Below are positions 17,446-26,602 of a stretch of DNA of 64,000 bases, one piece after another. The stretch comes from an uncultured Planctomycetota bacterium (lineage in GTDB: Bacteria; Planctomycetota; Phycisphaerae; SM23-33), in contig CAITIS010000134.1 of NCBI GenBank assembly GCA_903892515.1, positions 1 to 64,000 of the forward strand, written 5' to 3'. Positions within the stretch are counted from its first letter, which is position 1. Every line of letters starts with the position of its first letter. Both the position numbers and the translations under genes were made by a program. The notes beneath the pieces were generated by a model. The model was not told the DNA's origin. It made no database searches and saw nothing but the letters and a program-made list of their open reading frames with translations.

Positions 17446-17510
17446 CAATCCGGCAAGTTACGATGGAACTGTAACAAATCGATCCCTCATGCACTTTACT
17501 TGTGACAGTA

Positions 17511-18062
17511 ATGAGTTCTGAGCCCACGCCTCCAGCCAGGAGCGGCGATTCGCCCAGTTTGGCGAGTCGTCGGATCATGGAGATTTACGAGGTCTTCTAC
17601 GGCAGGATTTACGCCTATTGCCTGTATCGTCTGTTCAAGAAGGAGTTGGCAGAGGACGCCACGTCACAGGTTTTCTTGCGGTTTGTCGAGCACTTCGGCA
17701 GCTTGCAGCAGTGCGGTAAGGCCGAGATCTGTCAATGGCTATACCGGGCCGCCAGCAATCTCGTCAGCAACCAGTTGCGAACCGCCAGCCGGAGAGCCGA
17801 GATCGCCAAGGAAGTGGCCAGGTTCAACGCGGCTCGATCCGAACGGGAAACGTTCCACGCCATGGACTGGCCGGTGCTGTATGAGGCCATCCTGCGACTG
17901 AAGCCCGAGCAACAGGACGTGATCGTGCTGCGGTATTTCGTAGGGCTCGAACCGGCCCAGATCGCTCAAACGCTGGCCATGAAGCCGGTGACGGCGCGCG
18001 TGACCCTGTCGCGCGCGATCAAGAAGCTGCGAGGCACCCTTGTGGAGCCGCTGGATGCTTGA
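17511..18062 (+). CDS. ECF-type RNA polymerase sigma factor
   Basis: 183 residues (ATG at 17511; a GTG three codons earlier is possible). Region 2 spans about residues 20-90 (YEVFYGRIYAYCLYRLFKKELAEDATSQVFLRF, then WLYRAASNLVSNQLR) and region 4 about 120-178 (LYEAILRLKPEQQDVIVLRYFVGLEPAQIAQTLAMKPVTARVTLSRAIKKLR). There is no region 3, as usual for ECF sigma factors. The next gene starts inside this one (ATGCTTGA overlap of eight bases), so the two are translationally coupled. The partner is membrane anchored and likely regulates sigma activity. Confidence 0.9.
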   Translation: MSSEPTPPARSGDSPSLASRRIMEIYEVFYGRIYAYCLYRLFKKELAEDATSQVFLRFVEHFGSLQQCGKAEICQWLYRAASNLVSNQLRTASRRAEIAKEVARFNAARSERETFHAMDWPVLYEAILRLKPEQQDVIVLRYFVGLEPAQIAQTLAMKPVTARVTLSRAIKKLRGTLVEPLDA

Positions 18063-19284
18063 AAAGCTGCCCAAAGACGATGCGGTGCAACGCCTCTTCG
18101 ACGCGGTCGAGGTGGATGTCACGCCGCGCGCCGAGCACAAGGAGGCGCTGCGGCGGCGGCTGCTGGAAGCCGCCGGCCAACAGCCCTGGGCTCAGGCGGC
18201 GCCGAAAACTCACCATCGGCCCCTGCGCCCTCTGTACCTGGTGAAGTGGGCCTGGGCGGTAGCGGCGATGGCCGTGCTGGCGGTCGTGGGCTGGTTCATC
18301 CTGGGTGGCAGGGCCCCCACAGCACTGGCGGACCTGTCCTCCGTCCTGCGCACGATCTGCGACGCCCACACCGTAACGTATGACTACGTCATGCACGTGC
18401 CGGGTATGGAAAGCACCCCGTACCATGCCAGCCTGTCCGCCCCGGACCGGCTTCGGATGGAGTGCGACGAGAAGGTCAGCGTAATGGACTATGCCCACCG
18501 CAAGCACCTGGTCCTGAATCTGCACACGAAGAAGGCCCTGCTGTTGGCCATGCCCGAAAGCTTCGCCGCGCCCGGGGTGGACACGCTCTCGCGCCTCAGG
18601 AAGCTTAACGCGGCCAATGGCCGGTTGCTTGGCAAGCAGCTTCTCGACGGTAAGCCCGTGCTGGTATATGAGGTCAGCCAGTACAAGTCCGTGGTAAAGA
18701 TCTTCGTCACCTCCAAGGACGAGTGCCCGGTGCGAATCGAAATCCGAACGCCACGAGAGGAAGGCGGCGAGGTGCTCGAAGTCATGGACCGCATCGTCTG
18801 GGACCCGGTGCTGGATGAGTCCCTCTTCTCGCTGGAAATACCCGACGGCTATACCTCCCGGCTGGGTAGCGAGCCGATCACCGAGCAGTCGCTGCTGGAG
18901 ATGCTTTCAGCCAGCGCGGAACTCAATCACGGCCTCTTCCCCGATGCCATGGACCTTGGGACATTCTCGCTCCTGATAATGCACGACCCGGTGTGCAGCC
19001 CACACACGCAAATCGTCGAGTACAACGAAAATGAATCAGTGACCTCCGGGGAAGTGACCGAAATCGGCAAGGCCATCTACACCAAGGGACTTCGCGGCCT
19101 GGCCTACATCGACCAGCTTAAGCTGAAGGGCCCGTGGCACTATTGCGGGCAGGGAGTCAAGCTCCATGAGCATGCGCCCGTCTGCTGGTGGCCGATGGAG
19201 GGTGGCCAGAACTGCCGCGTGATCTACGGCGACCTGACGGCCGAGGAACTGCCACTGGAACAAGCCCCGCCAGTGCCTCAATGA
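18055..19284 (+). CDS. Membrane-anchored partner of the ECF sigma factor (anti-sigma-like)
   Basis: 409 residues. A cytoplasmic N-terminus of about 60 residues (MLEKLPKDDAVQRLFDAVEVDVT) precedes one membrane helix (WAWAVAAMAVLAVVGWFIL). The large outer domain has beta-rich features recalling LolA-type proteins (RLRMECDEKVSVMDYAHRKHLVLNLHTKKALLL, VYEVSQYKSVVKIFVTSKDECPVRIEI). Gene overlap with the sigma factor, a short cytoplasmic head and a single membrane pass fit an anti-sigma role, but no zinc-binding anti-sigma motif is present. The role is inferred from context. Confidence 0.7.
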   Translation: MLEKLPKDDAVQRLFDAVEVDVTPRAEHKEALRRRLLEAAGQQPWAQAAPKTHHRPLRPLYLVKWAWAVAAMAVLAVVGWFILGGRAPTALADLSSVLRTICDAHTVTYDYVMHVPGMESTPYHASLSAPDRLRMECDEKVSVMDYAHRKHLVLNLHTKKALLLAMPESFAAPGVDTLSRLRKLNAANGRLLGKQLLDGKPVLVYEVSQYKSVVKIFVTSKDECPVRIEIRTPREEGGEVLEVMDRIVWDPVLDESLFSLEIPDGYTSRLGSEPITEQSLLEMLSASAELNHGLFPDAMDLGTFSLLIMHDPVCSPHTQIVEYNENESVTSGEVTEIGKAIYTKGLRGLAYIDQLKLKGPWHYCGQGVKLHEHAPVCWWPMEGGQNCRVIYGDLTAEELPLEQAPPVPQ

Positions 19285-19380
19285 AACACCTGATGAATCG
19301 CGGGCAATTTCGGCAGCAGAGAACGCCGCCGACGCCAGGATTATCCTAACTGCTTACCAGCCAACATGTACGATTCCACC

Positions 19381-19408
19381 TTGACACCTCAGCAATCTCA
19401 AGTATTCT
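19381..19408 (+). promoter_or_regulatory. Sigma-70-like promoter of the prepilin gene
   Basis: A perfect TTGACA (19381-19386) and TATTCT (19403-19408) with a 16-base spacer lie about 90 bases before the prepilin start, in an AT-rich stretch. Confidence 0.62.
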
Positions 19409-19498
19409 AGGTATGCAGCACTTACGATCCGGCGTCGAGGGCGTCATGAGTTCTTTCCTCGCGCCCTGAGTGTCGTCCTGTCTAATGACGCAAGGTGC

Positions 19499-20428
<930 letters not shown>

Positions 20429-20454
20429 ATTCTGCGAGGGAGCGATTTCCGCTT

Positions 20455-20820
20455 GAGTGATGAGAGGTTGCACAGCCTTTCCAGGCTGTGCAATGTGCAG
20501 CGCAGTGCGTCACAATTGACCACCGTATATTGCCAATGAGAAGCGGGGCAAGTACCCGGGCTTTGAGCCCCGTTTACGGGGCTTTTTCCTATTAGGCCGC
20601 CGCTTTAGCGGCGGGTGCAATGAGCCGGTGGTTGAATCTGAGCCCGTTCACGGGCTTCTCCGAATGCAACGAAGCCCGTAAACGGGCTCAGCAGTCTACG
20701 AACCGCTCTTTGTACCCCCGCTGAAAGCGGGGGCCTACCGCTTCGCAAAGGCACGATAGTGTTCAATCTGAAGAAGGCGCCACACTAGAAGACCTCTGCC
20801 GCCAGAGGCCGCCAAGCGCC
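20455..20820. repeat. Gene-free spacer made of several short palindromes
   Basis: Successive hairpins are visible: GCACAGCCTTTCCAGGCTGTGC (about 20468-20489), AGCCCCGTTTACGGGGCT (20566-20583), GCCGCCGCTTTAGCGGCG, a GAGCCCGT...ACGGGCTC pair spanning about 20640-20690, and CCCCCGCTGAAAGCGGGGG near 20716. No gene is supported. Confidence 0.7.
20566..20588 (+). terminator. Possible terminator of the prepilin gene
   Basis: Stem AGCCCCG/CGGGGCT with a five-base loop, followed by five T. It is 140 bases past the stop codon and also resembles the local palindromic repeats, so function is uncertain. Confidence 0.4.
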
Positions 20821-20821
20821 A

Positions 20822-21016
20822 CTATTGCAGCACGGCCCGGTGGCGTCGGCCGATGGACTCACCGTGCGTCAGATCTTCCGGGCCGTCGTCGGCGAAGACC
20901 GGCAGTCCGGCCGACACGCGGGCGACATAGATCAGGATGATCTCCTCGCGGATGGCGCGGGTGGAGAAGTCCGGCTCGTCATCGGGCGACCACTGGCTGG
21001 GCCTGTAGCCTCTCAT
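20822..21016 (-). CDS. Small hypothetical protein (64 aa)
   Basis: A short frame from ATG 21016 with a strong GGAGG about ten bases upstream. The sequence MRGYRPSQWSPDDEPDFST...EEIILIYVARVSAGLPVF is soluble and unmatched to any family I recognise. The clear ribosome binding site is the main support. It ends close to a repeat block and lies downstream of the kinase-like gene on the same strand. Confidence 0.5.
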   Translation of the reverse strand: MRGYRPSQWSPDDEPDFSTRAIREEIILIYVARVSAGLPVFADDGPEDLTHGESIGRRHRAVLQ

Positions 21017-21168
21017 GTTCGCATCCTCCGTAGCGATTGCCCAAACGCTACGCCCAGGCCGCTAACGTGGTATTAGGAATGTGCGAAGGAGCCGGTAATT
21101 ACCGTGCGCGAGACGCAACTTGCATACATGCCAACGCCTTAGGATATGACAAATTTCTCGGGCCAAGC

Positions 21169-21960
21169 TCATTTTCGGTAAAGATTCGCAGCCTCGCGCC
21201 ACGCCGCGGCCAAGTCGCGGACGCAGGCGTAGCGATCTTGCGGGTCGGTGCACGTGGCGCGGGTGACGACGGCGGCCATGTCAGCGGTGCCGCAAAAGCC
21301 TTCCGGTGAGCCGGCCTTGTCGCCCAGCATCACCGCGGCCAGGCGGCCCAGGTTGTACACCGTGGTGCGTTCATCGATGGTCGCGCCGCGGACGAATTCT
21401 TCGGGGGCCGTGAAACGCGTCGAGCCGAGCGTCCGCTCGCGCTCGAGCACAAACGCCCCGACGTGGTACTCGTCGAAGTCGCAGAAGTACACGCGCCTGG
21501 CCGCGAAGTCGTACAGCAGGCTGCCGTCGTACAGATCCTCTGCCACGTAGCCGGCCTGCTCCAGCGCCACGTGCAGGTCGAGCACGGCCTCGTACGCCGA
21601 CAGCTTTTCCGCCAGATCCAGGGCGGCGAAGCGCGCCCGCACTGCGTCGTGGCCATAGTGCTCGGCCTCAAGCCAGTCAAAAACCAGGGCGTAGCCATCA
21701 CCGGCGGCAAAGGCATTTCGCAGCGGCGGCAAGGCCGGGTGCTGCACGCGGAGGTACAACTGCTGCACGCGTTTGAACGCCTCGATGTGACGCGGCTTGC
21801 CCGAGCACTTGACGAGGAACCGGCCGGTGTCGCACTGCACGCCAAAGAGCTGGTTGCCCGAGTCGCCGGGAAACTGGTCGCGAAAGATCGCCCCCGCCGA
21901 TTCCACCAGCGTCCGAATCGGCAAGTCGCTGCCGCGCAGAGTCAGCAGGTCCACCGCCAT
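21169..21960 (-). CDS. Divergent Ser/Thr protein kinase-like protein
   Basis: 263 residues arranged like a protein kinase: a possible ATP-binding Lys in GRFLVKCSGK, a hinge-like VFDWLEAEHYG, a catalytic-loop equivalent in YVAEDLYDGSLLYDF, a DFG-like CDFDEYH, an activation-segment end FTAPEEFVRGATIDERTTVYNLG (APE motif), and a C-lobe ending DPQDRYACVRDL, as in canonical kinases. There is no glycine-rich loop of standard form and no HRD triad, so it may phosphorylate small molecules or be a pseudokinase. Its ATG overlaps the ribokinase stop by one base, so the two are translated together. Confidence 0.72.
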   Translation of the reverse strand: MAVDLLTLRGSDLPIRTLVESAGAIFRDQFPGDSGNQLFGVQCDTGRFLVKCSGKPRHIEAFKRVQQLYLRVQHPALPPLRNAFAAGDGYALVFDWLEAEHYGHDAVRARFAALDLAEKLSAYEAVLDLHVALEQAGYVAEDLYDGSLLYDFAARRVYFCDFDEYHVGAFVLERERTLGSTRFTAPEEFVRGATIDERTTVYNLGRLAAVMLGDKAGSPEGFCGTADMAAVVTRATCTDPQDRYACVRDLAAAWREAANLYRK

Positions 21961-22901
21961 TACATCCCCGGCTGCTCGGCCATCAGTTGCCGGACTTCCT
22001 GCGCGGTGGGCATGGCCGCCTGGGCGCCAAAGCGGGTGCAGGCCAGGGCGCCGGCCGCATTGGCCATTTGAGTGGCATCGATCAGTTCCATACCGCGGGC
22101 AAGGCCCATGGCCAGGGCGGCCGTGAAGGCGTCGCCGGCGGCCGTGGTGTCCACGATGTCCACCTTGTATGGCCGGACCCTGGCGATTTCGCCGTTGGTG
22201 CTGACCACGAGCGAACCGCGATGCCCCAGCTTCAGCACGGCCGATCGCGCCCCCATTTGCAGCAGGTCCGTGGCCATGGCCTTATCGACGCGCTCGCTGA
22301 CCTCGTCGGCCCGCTGGTTGGTTAGTATTTCCGCCTCGGTGAGGTTGGGCGTGATGATGTCCACGTTCAGCAGATCGGCCGGCAGGTTCTTTCGGGCCGG
22401 AGCGGGATCGAGAATCACAGGCTTGCCATGCTTCGCCGCTAACTTTCGCGCCGCCATCACGGCGATGATCGGCAGCTCGAGTTGCATCACCACCACGTCG
22501 GCCTGGGCAAAAAGCGCCTCATGTTCAAAGACGTCGTCGGGCGTCACATAGCTGTTGGCGCCGCTGGCCACCACGATGGAGTTCTCACCCTTTTGATCGA
22601 CGATAATCACGGCCACGCCGGTGGGAACGCCTTCGGTCACTCGCACGCCGTGGGAGTGGATGCCGTTTTCCACCAGCCCGGCCAGCAATGCTTTGCCAAA
22701 CTCGTCGTCGCCGACCCGGCCCAGAAACAGGCACGTGGCCCCCAGCCGGGCAGCGGCCACGGCCTGGTTGGCCCCCTTGCCGCCCGGGGCCGTGGTAAAG
22801 CCCTGGCCCAGGATGGTCTCGCCCGGCGCCGGCATGTGCGGGGCGCGAACGACCAGGTCCATGTTGATCGACCCGACTACCAGGATTGTTGGTTCGGCCA
22901 T
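21960..22901 (-). CDS. rbsK: Ribokinase (PfkB family)
   Basis: 313 residues. PfkB signatures: VVGSINMDLVVRAPHMPAPGET, the Gly-rich APGGKGANQAVAAARLGA, VGDDEFG, LDPAPA, TPNLTEAE, and the catalytic DTTAAGDAFTAALA. The usual GAGD anion hole reads AAGD, but the catalytic Asp is kept. It phosphorylates ribose (or a related sugar) at O5 using ATP. It is coupled to the downstream kinase-like gene. No ribose transporter is visible, so the sugar is inferred from family similarity. Confidence 0.9.
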   Translation of the reverse strand: MAEPTILVVGSINMDLVVRAPHMPAPGETILGQGFTTAPGGKGANQAVAAARLGATCLFLGRVGDDEFGKALLAGLVENGIHSHGVRVTEGVPTGVAVIIVDQKGENSIVVASGANSYVTPDDVFEHEALFAQADVVVMQLELPIIAVMAARKLAAKHGKPVILDPAPARKNLPADLLNVDIITPNLTEAEILTNQRADEVSERVDKAMATDLLQMGARSAVLKLGHRGSLVVSTNGEIARVRPYKVDIVDTTAAGDAFTAALAMGLARGMELIDATQMANAAGALACTRFGAQAAMPTAQEVRQLMAEQPGM

Positions 22902-23019
22902 ACGCGCCTCTTCTTGTAAGTGTCCTTAGCCGGTATAGTAGTCTTGTTGCGTGGCGGCCCCATACTATATGCGCTGGCAAGCCATGCCGCGACAGGGATT
23001 TGTCCGGCACGACAATGGA

Positions 23020-23132
23020 ATCGGGATATCGGGAAGCGGGAATCGGGAAAAGGAAGCTCGGACTGGGCCAGCGGGAATTGAAGTCTTTGTCGTCCCCGAT
23101 TCCCGATTCCGGATTCCCGATTCCGAGGACTG
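23020..23132. repeat. 'gattcccgattccgg' repeat in a gene leader
   Basis: Copies of GGAATCGGGA on one side and GATTCCCGATTCCGG on the other form a loose inverted arrangement. The same words occur at 31181-31208, 46074-46098, 46195-46216 and 46319-46375. The open frame through this stretch is not counted as coding. Confidence 0.6.
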
Positions 23133-23134
23133 AC

Positions 23135-24628
23135 ATGAGCCAGGCATCGCAGCGAAAGTTCGACGTGAACCGTCCCCGGCCATGCCCGTTTTGCGGGCAG
23201 ATCGTCAGCCGGGTTGAACTGTCGTGCAGCCGCTGCCAGATCCGCCTGGACGCCGGCACGCTGACGAGCCTCAAATCCATTGTCGGGCCGTGGTTCGTGC
23301 TGGACTACCGCAACCCCACCGCACCGGGCGTAACGTGGGCGAAACTCCAGGCAATGATTGAGCGCGGCGGCCTGAAGAAAACTTCCGTGGTTCGCGGCCC
23401 CACCTCGGCCGGACTGTGGCGGTACGCCCAGGACACGCCCATCGTGGCCACCGCCCTGGGCATGTGCTGGGCCTGCCACGAGGAGATCGGCGAGCCCCAG
23501 GCCCAGCAGTGCCCCACGTGCAACACGCCGCTGAACCGGCTGACGGACACGTCGGGACTGCTGGCGGCCATGCTTTCGCACGGGCCAACCACAGCGGGCG
23601 AGGAAGGCGAGCAAGCCGCCGAGCCCGACGCTGATAAGACCGACAATACCCCGCTGCGCCAGGCGGCCCGGCGTTTCGAGGGCGGCTTCGTCGAGATTGC
23701 CGGCTCCAGCCAGATTCGCCGGCTGGCCGGCGTGCTGCTGATCGCGCTGGCGTGCGTGACGGCATTTTTCCTGGCCATGGGCTACGGCCGTGACCTTCGC
23801 CAGTCGAACATCCCGCTGCCCGCGCCGGCTGCGGAATTGCCGGCCATTCCCGCGCCGGTGGAGCCCGCGCCAAACGAAACGCCGGTGGCAGTGCCCGAAG
23901 TGCCTGAGGCCGCGCCGACAAATCCGCCGGCTGCAGTCGAGCCTGCAACGCCCTCGGCCGAAGTGGCCGTATCGCCCAATACCACCGGGGAACTCTTTCC
24001 CGAAAAGACACCCGCCGCCCCGGCCGTGACCACGTCTGCGCCGACCCCAGCCGCCAAGCCAGCACCGGCCGGGGCGAAAGTTGTGCTCGACGAGGCGGAG
24101 CGACAGCGACGTTCTGCGGTGGCGATGCTGAGCCTGGCTGAAGATGCCGCCCAGCGCGGCGATGTCGCCGGCGCGGCAAAGCTGCTGGCCGCGACCACCG
24201 TGCATTACGATCCGGCCGTCCTGCCGGCGGGCCTGCCAGGTCGGCTGCAAGCCTTCCAGCAGCGCTCGGCCAGCCAGCCTGAGCCCAAGCGCGACGCCAT
24301 CCTGAAGCAGTGGAACACGGCCCAGGAGCTATTCGAGCAGGCCAAGAGTAGCGAGAAGGCCGGGCAGTACGCCGCCGCCGGGGGGTTTCTCGTGCAGATC
24401 GTCAAACAGTTGCCCTCGCAGGCCTGGCCCAACGAAATGCCCGAGATGCTCCTGCGCGTGGAAGAACAGTTGGCCCCCGATCCGCCGGCCGATGCTGGCC
24501 GAGCTTCGCCCCGCGCCCCAGCCGATTCGCCCAAGGCTCCTCCGGCAGGCACAACGCCAGGCCGAGGGGCCTCCGACCGCCCCACCGCATCCAGCCAGCC
24601 CAGTTTCTACGGCGTCGGGCCAGGGTGA
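23135..24628 (+). CDS. Zinc-ribbon membrane protein with a GYF-like domain
   Basis: 497 residues from the ATG at 23135 (GAGG upstream). Four CxxC pairs form two zinc ribbons: CPFCGQ...CSRC (about 17-36) and CWACHEE...CPTC (about 110-132). Between them, GPWFVLDYRNPTAPGVTWAKLQAMIERGGL resembles a GYF_2-type domain. A single membrane helix (LAGVLLIALACVTAFFLAMGY) near 200 is followed by a Pro/Ala-rich linker of about 100 residues and a helical C-terminal domain, then a disordered tail. It is probably a membrane adaptor; function unknown. Start chosen because the upstream frame is repeat DNA. Confidence 0.7.
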   Translation: MSQASQRKFDVNRPRPCPFCGQIVSRVELSCSRCQIRLDAGTLTSLKSIVGPWFVLDYRNPTAPGVTWAKLQAMIERGGLKKTSVVRGPTSAGLWRYAQDTPIVATALGMCWACHEEIGEPQAQQCPTCNTPLNRLTDTSGLLAAMLSHGPTTAGEEGEQAAEPDADKTDNTPLRQAARRFEGGFVEIAGSSQIRRLAGVLLIALACVTAFFLAMGYGRDLRQSNIPLPAPAAELPAIPAPVEPAPNETPVAVPEVPEAAPTNPPAAVEPATPSAEVAVSPNTTGELFPEKTPAAPAVTTSAPTPAAKPAPAGAKVVLDEAERQRRSAVAMLSLAEDAAQRGDVAGAAKLLAATTVHYDPAVLPAGLPGRLQAFQQRSASQPEPKRDAILKQWNTAQELFEQAKSSEKAGQYAAAGGFLVQIVKQLPSQAWPNEMPEMLLRVEEQLAPDPPADAGRASPRAPADSPKAPPAGTTPGRGASDRPTASSQPSFYGVGPG

Positions 24629-25231
24629 GTGGAGAACGCACGCTCCGCTGCAATCTGCTTTCTGGTTCACGGATAGTGGTTAGAGTAGTCGCCAAAGAAC
24701 AGGTTTCCGCGTGATGAGGTAGGGAATCCGCCTGCCACTCGGAGCTGTTATGGCGACCGCTCTAAGCCGCTCAGCGTCGGCTTGTTTAGCCCCAGGCGGG
24801 AGCCGGCGGAAGCCTGGGGTCAAATGAGCCGCCGCTGACGCGGCTGAGGGACATCACTGCTACGCGGAGGAGCCCCGGCCCTGTGTGGCTGGGGAGAAGC
24901 GATACGCTCACGGTCCGCCCGGTCGTCGCCCAATGTGTCATCGATGCGCCTGAGCCAGCCAAGTCCTTGTGCCACCCAAAACGAACTTTAGCAGCGACTC
25001 TAGAGCCGGCTTCATAACCGGTTTGACTCGTGGCACAGCCGCCCTCGGCTGTGGGTTTTGCGGCCCAGGCTGACGTCTTCTCACGCGGCTCACGCCCGAG
25101 GGCGGGCGTGAGCCGGTGATGAAACCAGCTCGAAGCGGTCTTGCATAAGTCTTTGGCGGTGGCACAGCCTTTCAGGCTGTGCCGAACAGGCTAAAAGCCT
25201 GTTCCACCATACAGAACTTGCGGAAGTCCGC
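24629..25231. repeat. Gene-free spacer with several palindrome families
   Basis: Visible units: GCCCCAGGCGGGAGCC...GCCTGGGG (near 24790-24828), GTGGCACAGCCGCCCTCGGCTGTGG (about 25029-25053), CACGCCCGAGGGCGGGCGTG (about 25088-25108), and a double hairpin GTGGCACAGCCTTTCAGGCTGTGCC plus AACAGGCTAAAAGCCTGTT (25159-25204). I see no gene in this stretch. Confidence 0.7.
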
Positions 25232-26602
25232 TTATTTATTCCCCAACCCGTACACGCTGCCGTCGTCGCAGCCGATCACGATGAGGTTTTCTCCGATGGC
25301 CGGCGTGGCGGTCACGCCTGCGCCGGCGTCGAAGTCGCCCTGGCGTTTGCCATCGGCCAGGCCCAGCAGGTACAGCTTGCCTTCCTCGGTGGCGATCAGC
25401 ACGGTTTGGCCGGCGATGACCGGCGAGGCGTTGATGGTCGCATCGGCGGCGAATTGCCACAGCGGCTGGCCGGTCTTGCGGTCCAGGCCCGCGACGCTGC
25501 CGTCCATACTGGCCGTCACCACGCGTTCGCCTGCCACAGCGGCGGAGGCATAATACCCGGCCTTTTCGGACTGGATCTGCCAGATCGGCTTGGGTGAGTC
25601 CGGGTCGGTGCCCGTCACATCGAAGGCGTAAAAGCTGTCGTCATGATTGCCGATGTACGCGATGTTCTCGGCGATGGCCGGCGAAGCGGCGATGTAATGG
25701 CCGGCGGGAATCTGCCGTTTGGCTTGGCCCGTCAGCAGGTCCACCACGTGCAGCTTGCCGTCGCAGCCGCCGATAGCCGCCAGGCCCGCCGCAATCGCCG
25801 GCGTGCCGTTGAGGTAATTCTCGGTCTGGTACTTCCAGATGAGTTGCCCCGTCTTGGCCGACACGCAGTACAGCGAGCTATCGTAGCTGCCAAAGGCGAC
25901 GCACCGGCCGGCCGTTGCGTGGTCGAACCAGTTGGCCGAGCCGATGATCTTGTCAGCCGACTTGAACCGCCAGCGTTCCTGGCCGTCCTGGGCCGACACG
26001 CTCAGCAGCGTGCCATCGCTGGTCCCGATGATGAGCTGCCCGTCCAGCAGCAGCGGCGGGGCTTCGATGGGGATATCGGCCTGGAGCTGCCAGACCACGC
26101 TGCCGTCGGAGGCGTCGAGGCAGTACACGTTGCCGTCGCTGCTGCCGAAGAAGACCCTGTGAGCCCAGATCACCGGCGAGGACTTCACCGGCCCCTTGGC
26201 CACGAACCGCCACTTGACCCGCAGCGGCGCGGCGATGTCCGCATCGAAATGCCCCGTCAAGGCGCGGTCGCCGCGGAAGATCGCCCAGGAAGCCTCGCCC
26301 GGCTGGGTGGTCAGCGGACGCGCCGCCGCCGGCGAAGAAGTCAACGCGGGATGAGACTGCACAGCCGTACTGGACGCTGCAAGCGCCCCGGCCGTGGGTG
26401 CTACACCCCTGGTTGCGGGTGCCACACCTGCGGTGTGTGCAGGTGTGCTGGTGATAGCTGGTCGAGAGCTTACTACCTCCGCGCGCTCGGGCGGCGGCGC
26501 GGCGCGAAAGCTCTGGCCCAGCCATCGGCCAATCAACACGCCGGCGGCCAGCAGGACCAGCAGGACCAGCACGACCAGCACGCGCAAGATCGATCGCGGC
26601 AT
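25232..26602 (-). CDS. Membrane-anchored PQQ-type beta-propeller protein (BamB-like)
   Basis: 456 residues. An N-terminal membrane anchor (ILRVLVVLVLLVLLAAGVLIGRWLG) and an Ala/Thr/Pro-rich linker (about 35-105) precede a seven- to eight-bladed PQQ-like propeller with repeated phrases such as VFFGSSDGNVYCLDASDGSVVWQ, AFGSYDSSLYCVSAKTGQLIWKY and IGNHDDSFYAFDV. PQQ-dependent dehydrogenase active-site features are not evident, so it is likely a scaffold outside the inner membrane. Its ATG follows immediately after the stop of the terpene cyclase gene, making it the last gene of that operon. Confidence 0.85.
   Translation of the reverse strand: MPRSILRVLVVLVLLVLLAAGVLIGRWLGQSFRAAPPPERAEVVSSRPAITSTPAHTAGVAPATRGVAPTAGALAASSTAVQSHPALTSSPAAARPLTTQPGEASWAIFRGDRALTGHFDADIAAPLRVKWRFVAKGPVKSSPVIWAHRVFFGSSDGNVYCLDASDGSVVWQLQADIPIEAPPLLLDGQLIIGTSDGTLLSVSAQDGQERWRFKSADKIIGSANWFDHATAGRCVAFGSYDSSLYCVSAKTGQLIWKYQTENYLNGTPAIAAGLAAIGGCDGKLHVVDLLTGQAKRQIPAGHYIAASPAIAENIAYIGNHDDSFYAFDVTGTDPDSPKPIWQIQSEKAGYYASAAVAGERVVTASMDGSVAGLDRKTGQPLWQFAADATINASPVIAGQTVLIATEEGKLYLLGLADGKRQGDFDAGAGVTATPAIGENLIVIGCDDGSVYGLGNK

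Noticed and set aside
17214-17500. A thiamine pyrophosphate riboswitch before thiS
   Set aside because: The conserved CTGAGA and TGATCTGG-type elements are not present on the thiS strand.
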